A stretch of DNA of 64,000 bases from Veillonella sp. R32 (GTDB taxonomy: Bacteria; Bacillota; Negativicutes; Veillonellales; Veillonellaceae), in NCBI RefSeq assembly GCF_010093125.1, contig NZ_NMZQ01000026.1:52499-116498 (forward strand), read 5' to 3'. The position numbers and the translations under genes were made by a program. The notes beneath the pieces were generated by a model. It searched no databases, was not told where the DNA came from, and saw only the letters and a list, made by a program, of their open reading frames with translations. Shown here piece by piece: positions 17,143 to 25,272 of this stretch (position 1 is the stretch's first letter; every line of letters starts with the position of its first letter).

Positions 17143-19026
17143 ATGGTTCAATTAGATGCTAGCTGGTTGCAGCATGTGCAAAAACCAGCCCGTTATACTG
17201 GCGGTGAATGGAATAGCGTTGTGAAAGATCACAAAGACATGGATGTTACCATGTGTTTTGGTTTTCCTGATGTTTACGAAGTGGCGATGAGCCATTTAGG
17301 TATTAAAATTTTATATTCTTTGTTGAATGAATTGCCTTATGTAGCGGCTGAACGTGTGTGTGCACCTTGGCATGACATGGAAGCAGAAATGCGTAAGCGT
17401 GATATTCCTTTATTTTCCTTAGAAACAAAAACACCGGTTAAAGACTTTGATTTTTTAGCCTTTACCTTACAATATGAAATGAGTTACACCAACATTTTAA
17501 ACATGTTGGATTTAGGTGGTATCCCTTTTTATAGTAAAGATCGTGACTTGTCATTTCCATTGATTACAGCCGGTGGTCCTTGTGCGTACAATGTGGAACC
17601 CATTGCTGACTTTGTAGATATTGTTAATTTAGGTGAATCAGAAGAGCATATTGTAGAGATGGTAGAATTATACCGTCAAGAGAAAGCAGCTGGTTTCCCT
17701 GGTGGCAAAGAAGGTTTATTGCGTAAAATGGCACAAATTCCAGGCAACTATGTGCCTTCTTTATATGAACCACAATATACGGCTACTGGTGATTTTAAAG
17801 GCATGAAAGTGTTGGCTGAAGAAGCTCCTGCAGTTGTGCAAAAACGTATTATTGAAGATATGGATAATTGTCATTATCCGACGAAACCAGTAGTACCATA
17901 CATTGATGTGGTCCATGATCGCGCTGTTTTAGAATTATTCCGTGGCTGTACGCGTGGTTGTCGTTTCTGCCAAGCTGGTATGTTATACCGCCCTGTACGT
18001 GAACGTTCCCCTGAAAAATTAGTGCAATTAGCTAAAGAAATTATTGCCAATACAGGGTATAATGAAATTTCTTTAATGTCTTTAAGCTCCGCTGATTACT
18101 CTAAATTACCTGAATTAGTAGACATGCTCATGGAAGAATTTAAAGATAAACAAGTAAGTGTAAGCTTACCTTCCTTGCGTATTGATGCGTTTTCCATAGA
18201 CATTGCTAAGAAGGTACAACAAGTGCGTAAAAGTGGGTTAACCTTTGCACCAGAATCAGGCTCGCAGCGTATGCGTGATGTTATCAATAAAGGGGTTAGT
18301 GAAGAAGATTTAATAGCTGCTTGTACGAATGCGTTTAAGTCTGGGTGGAATACAGTTAAATTGTACTTCATGATGGGCTTGCCGACGGAAACTGATGAGG
18401 ATGTGGCTGGTATTGCTGATTTGGCCTATAAAGTACTAGATTTACATCGTGAAATTACGGGTAAACGCAATGGTAAAGTTACGGTAAGTGTATCCTTCTT
18501 TGTGCCAAAAAGTCATTCGCCATATCAATGGTATGGGCAACAATCGGTAGAAGAAATTCATCGTAAACAGCAGTATTTAAAAACATTAATTAATAATCGC
18601 AATATTTCCTATCATTATCATGATGGTGCTACGGGATATATGGAAGCCGTATTTGCTCGGGGTGATCGCCGTTTAAGCAAAACTTTGATTGAAGCTTGGA
18701 AATTAGGTTGTAAATTTGATGGTTGGACTGAGTTTTTCTCCATTGATACGTGGTTACAGGCTTTTAAAAACACCGGCATTGACCCTGATTATTATGCCCG
18801 TCGCGACCGTGATTTTGATGAGCCATTGCCTTGGGATCATTTGGATGATACAGTGTCTAAAAAATATCTAAAAATGGAATGGGACCGTGCCGTGGAAGCA
18901 TCGTTAACACGGGATTGCCGTCGTTTGCCATGCAATGGCTGTAATGTATGTCCTGAGTTAAACACGGCAATTGTTGATTATAAGGAGGGTGGACGCGTTG
19001 AAAAAGTTACGTTTGGCCTTAAGTAA
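17143..19026 (+). CDS. B12-binding-type radical SAM protein (TIGR03960-like)
   Basis: This 627-residue protein has an N-terminal Rossmann/B12-binding-like domain (to about 230) and a radical SAM core with C269-x3-C273-x2-C276 for the [4Fe-4S] cluster. It ends in a Cys-rich segment (CRRLPCNGCNVCPEL, about 598-612) that could hold a further cluster. Its reaction is unknown. In Firmicutes and relatives this family is conserved directly ahead of a DUF2344 protein and RNase G, as here, suggesting a link with RNA modification, but that is inference. GGAGG precedes the ATG. It overlaps the next gene by 29 nt. Confidence 0.88.
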   Translation: MVQLDASWLQHVQKPARYTGGEWNSVVKDHKDMDVTMCFGFPDVYEVAMSHLGIKILYSLLNELPYVAAERVCAPWHDMEAEMRKRDIPLFSLETKTPVKDFDFLAFTLQYEMSYTNILNMLDLGGIPFYSKDRDLSFPLITAGGPCAYNVEPIADFVDIVNLGESEEHIVEMVELYRQEKAAGFPGGKEGLLRKMAQIPGNYVPSLYEPQYTATGDFKGMKVLAEEAPAVVQKRIIEDMDNCHYPTKPVVPYIDVVHDRAVLELFRGCTRGCRFCQAGMLYRPVRERSPEKLVQLAKEIIANTGYNEISLMSLSSADYSKLPELVDMLMEEFKDKQVSVSLPSLRIDAFSIDIAKKVQQVRKSGLTFAPESGSQRMRDVINKGVSEEDLIAACTNAFKSGWNTVKLYFMMGLPTETDEDVAGIADLAYKVLDLHREITGKRNGKVTVSVSFFVPKSHSPYQWYGQQSVEEIHRKQQYLKTLINNRNISYHYHDGATGYMEAVFARGDRRLSKTLIEAWKLGCKFDGWTEFFSIDTWLQAFKNTGIDPDYYARRDRDFDEPLPWDHLDDTVSKKYLKMEWDRAVEASLTRDCRRLPCNGCNVCPELNTAIVDYKEGGRVEKVTFGLK

Positions 19027-19690
19027 GGGCGAAGCTATGCGATTTTTATCGCATTTAGACTATGCACAAGCGGTGGAACGGATGATTCGACGCGCTGCTA
19101 TTAACATGGCCTATTCAGAAGGGTTTAATCCTCATATGAAAATTAGTTTCTCCTCAGCCTTGGCGTTAGGTATTACAGCAGATGTAGAATACTTAGATAT
19201 GGACATTGTAGATGATTTGACAGTATCTGAGGTTATGGAACGTTTGAATCGAGTGGCGCCACCAGGGTTGCAAGTATTAGATGGTCGTGAAATGCCTGAT
19301 AAGGTAAAAAAATTGATGGCTATTTGTAACTATGCGGTATATGAAGTGTCGGGGCCAGTGACTGCAGAGGCTAATTGGGACGACTTATTGAAAGCGTTTA
19401 ATGAAGCAACTGAAATTGCCTATGAAAAGGTAACGCCAAAAAAAACGCGGACCATTGATGTTAAACATTTTGTAAAAGAGCCTATTACAGCCAAGCTTGA
19501 AGGTAATCGAGTGACCTTAACGATGGGCATTGGGATTTATCCCGAAGGAACGATGAAACCAGGCGATGTATGGCAATTAGGACGTGAAAAGTATGGTTGG
19601 CCCGTTACGGACGGGTATTCCATTCATCGCCGAGCTATTATGGTAGAACGGGATGGGCAATTAATTTCACCGTTAGCGGTTACTATATAA
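18998..19690 (+). CDS. DUF2344 radical SAM-linked protein (TIGR03936-like)
   Basis: This is 230 residues of the family found adjacent to or fused with the preceding radical SAM type. The conserved N-terminus (KGEAMRFLSHLDYAQAVERM) and the GFNPHMKISFSSALALG segment are diagnostic. I choose the TTG at 18998 because AAGGAGG at 18982-18988 is 9 nt upstream; an earlier TTG at 18971 precedes that ribosome site. Overlap with the upstream gene implies translational coupling and joint function. The biochemical role is unknown. Confidence 0.87.
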   Translation: MKKLRLALSKGEAMRFLSHLDYAQAVERMIRRAAINMAYSEGFNPHMKISFSSALALGITADVEYLDMDIVDDLTVSEVMERLNRVAPPGLQVLDGREMPDKVKKLMAICNYAVYEVSGPVTAEANWDDLLKAFNEATEIAYEKVTPKKTRTIDVKHFVKEPITAKLEGNRVTLTMGIGIYPEGTMKPGDVWQLGREKYGWPVTDGYSIHRRAIMVERDGQLISPLAVTI

Positions 19691-19705
19691 AGAAAGGAGT
19701 TTACC

Positions 19706-21136
19706 ATGAAGCGAATTGTAGCCAATGTAATGGCCGAAGAAATTCGTATGGTTGTGTTAGATGAAGCAAATCAACTCATTGACACGGCGTTTCACCGACC
19801 CAGTCGCGAAGAAACGATTAACCATATTTATAAAGGGGTAGTGCGTAATGTATTGCCTGGCATGTCGGCTGCCTTCGTTGACATTGGACTTAAACAAAAT
19901 GCTTATTTGAATCTAAAACAAGGTAAGCAGACTAAGTCTATGGGTAAACTCCATGTAGGTCAGACTATATTAGTGCAAGTAGTAAAAGAAGAAATGTTGG
20001 GTAAAGGGGCTCGTGTTAGTGCTGATGTCAGTTTAGCTGGTCGCTTTATGGTCCTTTTACCCTATTCCGATGGTTTGCATATTTCTAAGCGGATTACGGA
20101 TGATAATCTGCGGGCTAAGCTTGCTCAGCTGGCCGCGCCCTATTTAGCACGTGGTTGTGGTTTTATTTTGCGCACAGCGGCAGCTACTGCTTCGCCAGAA
20201 GCTTTGCAAGGGGATATGGAATTTCTTTGGAATACGTGGGTGCAATTACAAAACCGCTATAAAGTAGCGAAAGGTGCTACGGAGCTATATAGTGATGCTG
20301 ACTTTTGGTTTCGCTTGATTCGGGAATATTTAAGTCGTGATGTGAGCGAAATTATTGTTGATGATGAAAGTGCTTATGAGCATTTACGGGATTTGCTACA
20401 AATGACTAAGCTAATCGATACGGTTACGCTGAAACGCCATGAGGGCGCAGAGCCTGTATTTAAAGAATGGCACATTGAAAGCCAATTAGATACCCTATTG
20501 AATTCACGGGTGGATTTACCGTCTGGTGGCTTTTTAAAAATTGATACGACAGAGGCACTGACAGTAATTGATGTTAATTCAGGTCATTATACAGGGCGGT
20601 CTGGAACGGCTAGCGAGGTAGCCTTAGAAGTAAATCGTGAAGCGGCTCAGATGATTGCGCGCCAACTGCGTTTGCGTGATATTGGAGGTATTATTGTCTG
20701 CGATTTTATTGACTTGCCTAAAAAAGCACAGCGTGAAGCGTTAGTGACTTACTTGACTGAATTGGTTCGCAAGGATCCTGTGAAAACAGTAGTATGTGGT
20801 ATTACGTCGTTAGGCTTAGTTGAGTTGACGCGAAAGCGGGAACGGCAAGGCTTGCAAAGCATTTTATTCGACACTTGTTCGCAATGTGGCGGGACAGGGC
20901 AACTCTTGTCAGCTGAAACGGTTTATTTACAAATTGTTAGACGCTTGCGTGAACTCTATCGAGCGGGGCGTTTGAAATCAGATTTACTCATTGAAGTGAA
21001 TGAAGAAGTAGGACGCTATTTTACTAAAGCCGTTATAGCGCAGCTAGAAGGGGAATGTAAACGATCGATTCGCCTTGAAGTGCAAACGGCCATGAATCGG
21101 GAAGCTTACTCGCTACTAGCGGTTAGTGAAAATTAG
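19706..21136 (+). CDS. rng: Ribonuclease E/G family protein
   Basis: This is a 5'-end-sensing endoribonuclease for rRNA and mRNA processing. The 476 residues start with an S1 domain (about 35-120, MSAAFVDIGLKQNAYL). The DNase I-like catalytic segment TVIDVNSGHYTG follows, with D of IDVN and the Asp of CDFIDLP as Mg2+ ligands. The zinc-link CSQCGGTGQ is near residue 392. The length matches RNase G rather than RNase E, with no long C-terminal scaffold. An RNase Y gene also lies in this window, so the organism carries both endonuclease types. Confidence 0.94.
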   Translation: MKRIVANVMAEEIRMVVLDEANQLIDTAFHRPSREETINHIYKGVVRNVLPGMSAAFVDIGLKQNAYLNLKQGKQTKSMGKLHVGQTILVQVVKEEMLGKGARVSADVSLAGRFMVLLPYSDGLHISKRITDDNLRAKLAQLAAPYLARGCGFILRTAAATASPEALQGDMEFLWNTWVQLQNRYKVAKGATELYSDADFWFRLIREYLSRDVSEIIVDDESAYEHLRDLLQMTKLIDTVTLKRHEGAEPVFKEWHIESQLDTLLNSRVDLPSGGFLKIDTTEALTVIDVNSGHYTGRSGTASEVALEVNREAAQMIARQLRLRDIGGIIVCDFIDLPKKAQREALVTYLTELVRKDPVKTVVCGITSLGLVELTRKRERQGLQSILFDTCSQCGGTGQLLSAETVYLQIVRRLRELYRAGRLKSDLLIEVNEEVGRYFTKAVIAQLEGECKRSIRLEVQTAMNREAYSLLAVSEN

Positions 21137-21169
21137 GAAAACTTAGGTTGCTAAGTTTTCCTTTTTTTT
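21136..21169 (+). terminator. Terminator after rng
   Basis: GGAAAACTTAG (21136-21146) pairs with CTAAGTTTTCC (21151-21161) around GTTG, followed by eight T. The rng stop codon overlaps the first base of the stem. Confidence 0.93.
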
Positions 21170-21180
21170 ATATAATATAT

Positions 21181-21222
21181 AGGTTGTCACTTCAACTTTA
21201 TATAGGTTGTCACTTCAACTTT
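21181..21222 (+). repeat. Tandem duplication of about 23 bp upstream of mntP
   Basis: The word AGGTTGTCACTTCAACTTT occurs at 21181 and again at 21204, each preceded by TATAT, a direct repeat of 23 bp period. Each copy holds a TTGTCA that could act as a -35. For the second copy (21207-21212), TAGATA at 21231 lies 18 nt downstream, a possible promoter for mntP. Confidence 0.75.
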
Positions 21223-21275
21223 GTTTGAGGTAGATATCGTAGAATGACCCTAATCTTGAGAGAGGATGTCCGCAT

Positions 21276-21848
21276 ATGTCGATTTGGGAATTAGCTTTAA
21301 TTGCTATCAGTTTAGCTATGGATGCCTTTGCGGTAGCGGTAGCTAAAGGCCCTTGTTTATCTGAACGTGAGTTTGCAAAGAAAATAGGTATGCCGGTGTT
21401 ATTTGGCCTATTTCAGATGATTATGCCCATTATTGGTTGGCTTATTGGGGCCCAGTTAGCAGGGAAAATAGATGCCTATGATCATTGGATTATATTTGGT
21501 TTGCTAGCTTATTTGGGGCTAAATATGATTCGCAATGGTAAAAAAGAAGAAAACGACGAGGACGACTTAATTATATGTAGCCTTTTGACTTGGCGCGAAG
21601 TATTGGTGTTAGCATTAGCTACTAGTATTGATGCGTTAGCTATTGGCTTAACCCTTGCCTTTTTTGATATTAATATTATAGCGGCCACCAGTTTGATTGG
21701 GATTGTGGCGTTTGTCTTATCCTTAGCTGGGGTTTATTTAGGGCAACAGCTGAAAAAGATTTTTGCTGGTAAGGCTGAAGTTGTAGGTGGTGTCGTATTA
21801 ATCCTTATTGGGTTGAAAATATTGTTACAACATTTACAAATTATTTAG
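21276..21848 (+). CDS. mntP: Putative manganese efflux pump MntP
   Basis: This 190-residue membrane protein has six helices arranged as two homologous halves. The two family signatures are SLAMDAFAVAVAKG (about 12-25) and TSIDALAIGLTLAF (about 115-128), whose Asp residues line the metal path in MntP. It exports Mn2+ and protects from manganese excess. It sits alone between terminators, interrupting the rng-rplU neighbourhood. The leader is short (about 105 nt from the rng hairpin), and I see no convincing yybP-ykoY Mn riboswitch. Confidence 0.92.
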   Translation: MSIWELALIAISLAMDAFAVAVAKGPCLSEREFAKKIGMPVLFGLFQMIMPIIGWLIGAQLAGKIDAYDHWIIFGLLAYLGLNMIRNGKKEENDEDDLIICSLLTWREVLVLALATSIDALAIGLTLAFFDINIIAATSLIGIVAFVLSLAGVYLGQQLKKIFAGKAEVVGGVVLILIGLKILLQHLQII

Positions 21849-21902
21849 GCTATGAATAATAGTCTCTAAAAGGGGCCATATCGTAATAACTTGTTAAATA
21901 CT

Positions 21903-21934
21903 CGCAGTAAGTAGTTGACTTACTGCGTTTTTTT
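21903..21934 (+). terminator. Terminator after mntP
   Basis: CGCAGTAAGT (21903-21912) pairs with ACTTACTGCG (21918-21927) around AGTTG, followed by seven T. Confidence 0.92.
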
Positions 21935-21956
21935 ATGTAAAATAAATTAGTCATAG

Positions 21957-22069
21957 TTTGGGTACGCCCAACTATTGCAGCCGCATGGAGAGGTTTGTAA
22001 ATGTCCCTCATTCCATCAGGCATGAGAGAATACCGTATTCAGCGAGTTCGAAAACAAGGAGGTGTCACA
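21957..22069 (+). promoter_or_regulatory. Probable L21-type ribosomal protein leader
   Basis: The 5' leader of rplU contains a short hairpin, TTGGG-TACG-CCCAA (21958-21971), then GCAGCCGC and a second ribosome-site-like GGAGAGG (21987-21993). This order resembles the L21 leader element described in Firmicutes, thought to allow feedback control of rplU-prp-rpmA. The match is from memory of the motif, so it is a moderate call. An in-frame ATG at 22001 follows the second site. Confidence 0.45.
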
Positions 22070-22381
22070 ATGTACGCAATCATTAAAACTGGTGGTAAAC
22101 AATATCGCGTTGCTGAAGGCGATGTAATTACTATCGAAAAATTGGAAGCAGCTGCTGAAGAAACTGTAACGTTTGACGAAGTATTAACTGTAGTTAACGA
22201 CAGCGATGTTAAAGTAGGCGCTCCACTTGTGGACGGTGCAAAAGTAACAGGTACAGTACTTGAACATGGTAAAGCGAAGAAGATTTTAGTTTTCAAATAT
22301 AAAGCAAAATCCAACTATCGTCGTCGCCAAGGTCATCGTCAACCATTCACAAAAGTTCGCATTGAATCCATCCAGGCATAA
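22070..22381 (+). CDS. rplU: 50S ribosomal protein L21
   Basis: This 103-residue protein of the large subunit binds 23S rRNA. The start [14 protein letters not shown] and the C-terminal [23 protein letters not shown] are characteristic. AAGGAGGTG at 22056-22064 fixes the ATG at 22070. The frame is open back to an ATG at 22001 with its own GGAGAGG, which would add a 23-residue extension, but family length argues against it. It is the first gene of the conserved rplU-prp-rpmA unit. Confidence 0.97.
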   Translation: MYAIIKTGGKQYRVAEGDVITIEKLEAAAEETVTFDEVLTVVNDSDVKVGAPLVDGAKVTGTVLEHGKAKKILVFKYKAKSNYRRRQGHRQPFTKVRIESIQA

Positions 22382-22384
22382 GCT

Positions 22385-22699
22385 ATGATTCGGATTCAAA
22401 TCAATCGCAATAAGGCACAGCAAATTGTTAAGTGTCATATTAGCGGACATGCTGAGTACGATGAGCATGGCTATGATATTGTTTGTGCTGCTGTATCCGT
22501 TTTATCTTGTACGGCTATTTTAGGCTTGCAAGATATTGCGCAACAGGCAGGAACATATAACAATCGTTCCGGTGAATGTACCATTTCTTTAGAAGGGGCC
22601 ATCACTGAAAACGGACAGGCTATATTGGCTACTATGGTTCTTGGACTTCAAGAAATAGCTAGACAATATGGTGATTTTGTATCACTGAGTGAAACATAG
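22385..22699 (+). CDS. prp: Ribosomal-processing cysteine protease Prp
   Basis: Prp removes the N-terminal extension of L27 in Firmicutes and relatives. The 104 residues contain the catalytic pair: the His of SGHAEYDEHGYD (about 20-31) and the Cys of IVCAAVSVL (about 32-40). The gene lies between rplU and rpmA, as is usual. Its substrate, an L27 with a cleavable N-terminus, is the next gene, so the pair is complete here. Confidence 0.95.
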   Translation: MIRIQINRNKAQQIVKCHISGHAEYDEHGYDIVCAAVSVLSCTAILGLQDIAQQAGTYNNRSGECTISLEGAITENGQAILATMVLGLQEIARQYGDFVSLSET

Positions 22700-22711
22700 G
22701 AGGTGAACGGA

Positions 22712-22996
22712 ATGTTTACTTTTGATTTGCAATTATTTGCACATAAGAAAGGTGTATCCAGTACACGTAATGGTCGCGATAGCGAATCCAAACGTCTTGG
22801 CGTTAAATGCCATGATGGTTCCGTTGTAAAAAGCGGTAACATCATCGTTCGTCAACGTGGTACTCATTTCCATCCTGGCACTAATGTAGGTATTGGCAAA
22901 GACGATACTTTATTCGCGTTAGTTCCTGGTAAAGTTGCTTTCGAACGTGCTGGTCGTTATAACCGTAAAGTTAGCGTATACCCAGTAGAAGCGTAA
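22712..22996 (+). CDS. rpmA: 50S ribosomal protein L27 with Prp-cleaved N-terminus
   Basis: L27 reaches the peptidyl-transferase centre with its mature N-terminus. The 94-residue precursor begins [14 protein letters not shown]. By the established Prp rule, cleavage falls after the LQLF motif to give AHKKG. A GTG at 22703 is in frame, but AGGAGGTGA (22698-22706) covers it and is spaced for the ATG at 22712. obgE, which often follows rpmA in Firmicutes, is not here. Confidence 0.97.
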   Translation: MFTFDLQLFAHKKGVSSTRNGRDSESKRLGVKCHDGSVVKSGNIIVRQRGTHFHPGTNVGIGKDDTLFALVPGKVAFERAGRYNRKVSVYPVEA

Positions 22997-23005
22997 GTAA
23001 ATATG

Positions 23006-23047
23006 AATCCCTATTAACTGAGTCATCAGTTAATAGGGATTTTTTTC
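23006..23047 (+). terminator. Strong terminator after rpmA
   Basis: A 16 bp perfect stem (23006-23021 with 23026-23041, core CCCTATTAACTGA / TCAGTTAATAGGG) closes a GTCA loop and runs into a T tract. Confidence 0.95.
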
Positions 23048-23068
23048 ATCACCACCACAAAATTATGC

Positions 23069-23408
23069 CACCCTTTCTCCACTTTTAAGACAAAGTTTGA
23101 AATGGTAATAGCTTAGTTTTGTCATTGATGTATAATATGACGATATTCAGAATACGAATTTATATAGTGATTTTGATAAAATTTCTATTTGGATTGGATA
23201 ATTTAAAGAAGCCTAGCTATTTGTAGCGACCTTCAGAGCTTGACTCGTAGGAAGCAAAAATAGCTAGGCTTCTTCAAATTTGATACGGAATATAAATATA
23301 TTAAAAATATAATATTATTCGTATTCTGAATAATAGAATGGAATTTAAATAATGACAAAACTAAGCTTATTACTCTGCCACAGTGTTTCCAAAAGTGGAG
23401 AAAAGGTG
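23069..23408. repeat. 340 bp nested imperfect inverted repeat (MITE-like or structured RNA)
   Basis: Four pairs of complementary blocks are nested symmetrically: 23069-23086 with 23391-23408 (17 of 18 match), 23110-23126 with 23351-23367 (17 bp, AGCTTAGTTTTGTCATT), 23145-23158 with 23318-23331 (14 bp, ATTCAGAATACGAA) and 23206-23222 with 23258-23274 (17 bp, AAGAAGCCTAGCTATTT). The element begins CACC and ends GGTG. It carries no open frame and no T tract, and has no clear target duplication. TATAAT occurs at 23131, and just beyond the right end at 23409. It fills the gap between rpmA and hydG. The 23416-23570 remainder is a leader with no motif that I recognise. Confidence 0.8.
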
Positions 23409-23570
23409 TATAATTAATACATATTCAAGAGATTCAATATAGTAGAAGCAAAGTGCATAAGTAGTATGCTAAACCTGAATAAACTATCAAAGTGTAGATG
23501 GTTATTGTAGCTCATATTAGGGAAAGGCGAGCGCACAGGGCTTCGCTATGGTAGAGTAAAGGAGATCAAT

Positions 23571-24989
23571 ATGTATGATGTAAAATCCTCCAAGGCGGAA
23601 GAGTTTATTAATCACGAAGAGATTTTAGATACCTTAGCATATGCTGAGGCCAATAAGGAAAACCGAGAGTTGCTCGATCAAATCTTGGCTAAAGCAGCCA
23701 CTTATAATGGTCTTAACCACCGTGAAGCCGCTGTCTTATTGGAATGTCCATTGCCTGAGTATAAAGAAAAACTATTTGCTTTGGCAAAAGAAATTAAACA
23801 GAAAATTTATGGGGATCGCATCGTTTTATTTGCCCCTTTATATTTGTCTAACTATTGCGTAAATGGTTGTGTATATTGTCCATACCATGCTAAAAATCGT
23901 CACATTTCACGTAAGAAGTTAACCCAAGAACAAGTGCGTGAAGAAGTATTGGCCTTAGAAGCTATGGGGCATAAACGCATTGTTATTGAATCTGGTGAAG
24001 ATCCTGTTAATAACCCATTGGAATACATTTTAGAATGTATTAATACTATTTACAGCATTAAAAACAAAAATGGTGAAATTCGCCGTGTTAATGTAAATAT
24101 TGCTGCTTGTGAAGTGGAAGATTATAAAAAACTCCATGAAGCCGGTATTGGTACCTACACTTTGTTCCAGGAAACGTATAATAAAGAAAACTATGAAGCC
24201 CTTCATCCACATGGCCCTAAGAGCAATTATGCGTACCATACAGAAGCTATGGACCGCGCTATGAAAGGTGGCATTGATGATGTAGGGATTGGCGTATTAT
24301 ATGGTCTTGAACACTATCGTTATGATTTTGTTGGCTTGTTGATGCATGCTGAACATTTAGAAGCCGTATTTGGCGTAGGGCCACATACGATTAGTGTACC
24401 TCGTATTTGCCCAGCTGATGATATTGATGTAGATGATTTCAGTAATGCTGTACCTGACGATATTTTTGAAAAAATTGTTGCTTTAATTCGTGTTTCTACA
24501 CCATATACTGGGATGATTATGTCTACCCGTGAAAGTCAACGTATGCGTGAACGTGGGTTGGCTCTTGGTATTTCCCAAATTAGTGGTGGTTCCCGTACGA
24601 GTGTAGGGGGCTATAAAGAAGAAGAATTACCAGAAGATAATTCGGCACAATTTGATACGAGCGATCGTCGTAGTTTGGATGAAATTGTGGATTGGTTGTT
24701 AGAATTGGGCTATGTACCAAGCTTCTGTACGGCTTGTTATCGCGCTGGCCGTACCGGTGACCGTTTCATGGCTTTGGCGAAGAGTGGTCAGATTCATAAT
24801 TGTTGCCAGCCAAATGCTTTGATGACGCTTAATGAGTATTTGCTCGATTATGCATCGGATGAAACGAAAGCAACTGGTGAAGCGGTAATTGAAGAACAAC
24901 TTCATAAGATTAAAAATGAAAAAGTTAAAGAAGCATCTACTAACTATATTAAGCAAATGGAACATGGGGAACGAGATTTCCGTTTCTAA
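23571..24989 (+). CDS. hydG: [FeFe] hydrogenase H-cluster maturase HydG (radical SAM tyrosine lyase)
   Basis: HydG cleaves tyrosine to give the CO and CN- ligands of the H-cluster. The 472 residues contain the radical SAM triad C96-x3-C100-x2-C103. The C-terminal HydG-specific cluster C386-x2-C389-x22-C412 separates it from ThiH. AAAGGAG precedes the ATG. No hydE, hydF or [FeFe] hydrogenase gene lies within this window, so its partners must be elsewhere. The ferredoxin at 3153 is a plausible electron partner of such an enzyme (inference). The gene has its own terminator, and the large inverted repeat lies upstream. Confidence 0.95.
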   Translation: MYDVKSSKAEEFINHEEILDTLAYAEANKENRELLDQILAKAATYNGLNHREAAVLLECPLPEYKEKLFALAKEIKQKIYGDRIVLFAPLYLSNYCVNGCVYCPYHAKNRHISRKKLTQEQVREEVLALEAMGHKRIVIESGEDPVNNPLEYILECINTIYSIKNKNGEIRRVNVNIAACEVEDYKKLHEAGIGTYTLFQETYNKENYEALHPHGPKSNYAYHTEAMDRAMKGGIDDVGIGVLYGLEHYRYDFVGLLMHAEHLEAVFGVGPHTISVPRICPADDIDVDDFSNAVPDDIFEKIVALIRVSTPYTGMIMSTRESQRMRERGLALGISQISGGSRTSVGGYKEEELPEDNSAQFDTSDRRSLDEIVDWLLELGYVPSFCTACYRAGRTGDRFMALAKSGQIHNCCQPNALMTLNEYLLDYASDETKATGEAVIEEQLHKIKNEKVKEASTNYIKQMEHGERDFRF

Positions 24990-25060
24990 TAGTTTGGCTT
25001 TAAAAATTACGTGCAAGAATTATTGCTAAAAATTGCTTTTAAATACACCTTGATTAACGC

Positions 25061-25101
25061 AGAATGAGTGGTTATAAATTGATAATCACTCATTCTTTTT
25101 T
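25061..25101 (+). terminator. Terminator after hydG
   Basis: AGAATGAGTG (25061-25070) pairs with CACTCATTCT (25087-25096). The helix extends inward by TTAT/ATAA, and T5 follows. The rest of the hydG-recJ gap is AT-rich promoter sequence. Confidence 0.9.
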
Positions 25102-25144
25102 ACTTTTTTGAATGCGTCTTATTGAGAAAAAGAATAGAAAAGAG

Positions 25145-25173
25145 TTTAATTTAATCGATAAATGATGTATAAT
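25145..25173 (+). promoter_or_regulatory. Promoter of the recJ-rel unit
   Basis: TTTAAT (25145-25150) and TATAAT (25168-25173) are 17 nt apart, about 100 nt before recJ. GAGAATGATAAT at 25184-25195 just downstream matches one half of a Fur box, but the other half does not match. Confidence 0.55.
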
Positions 25174-25272
25174 AAAATATATTGAGAATGATAATACACT
25201 ATTGTAACAATAGGATTTTTAATATTGAGATTGAAATTCGATACCTGAATATATAAGTGAGACGAGATAGAT

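Noticed and set aside
21170..21275. yybP-ykoY manganese riboswitch before mntP
   Set aside because: The region is short, largely a tandem duplication, and lacks the paired loops expected.
23416..23570. Riboswitch in the hydG leader
   Set aside because: Only a weak GCGAGC/GCTTCGC pairing is present; none of the TPP, SAM or cobalamin core motifs that I know is visible.
25184..25202. Fur box upstream of recJ
   Set aside because: Only the left half (GAGAATGATAAT) resembles the consensus; 8 of 19 positions disagree.
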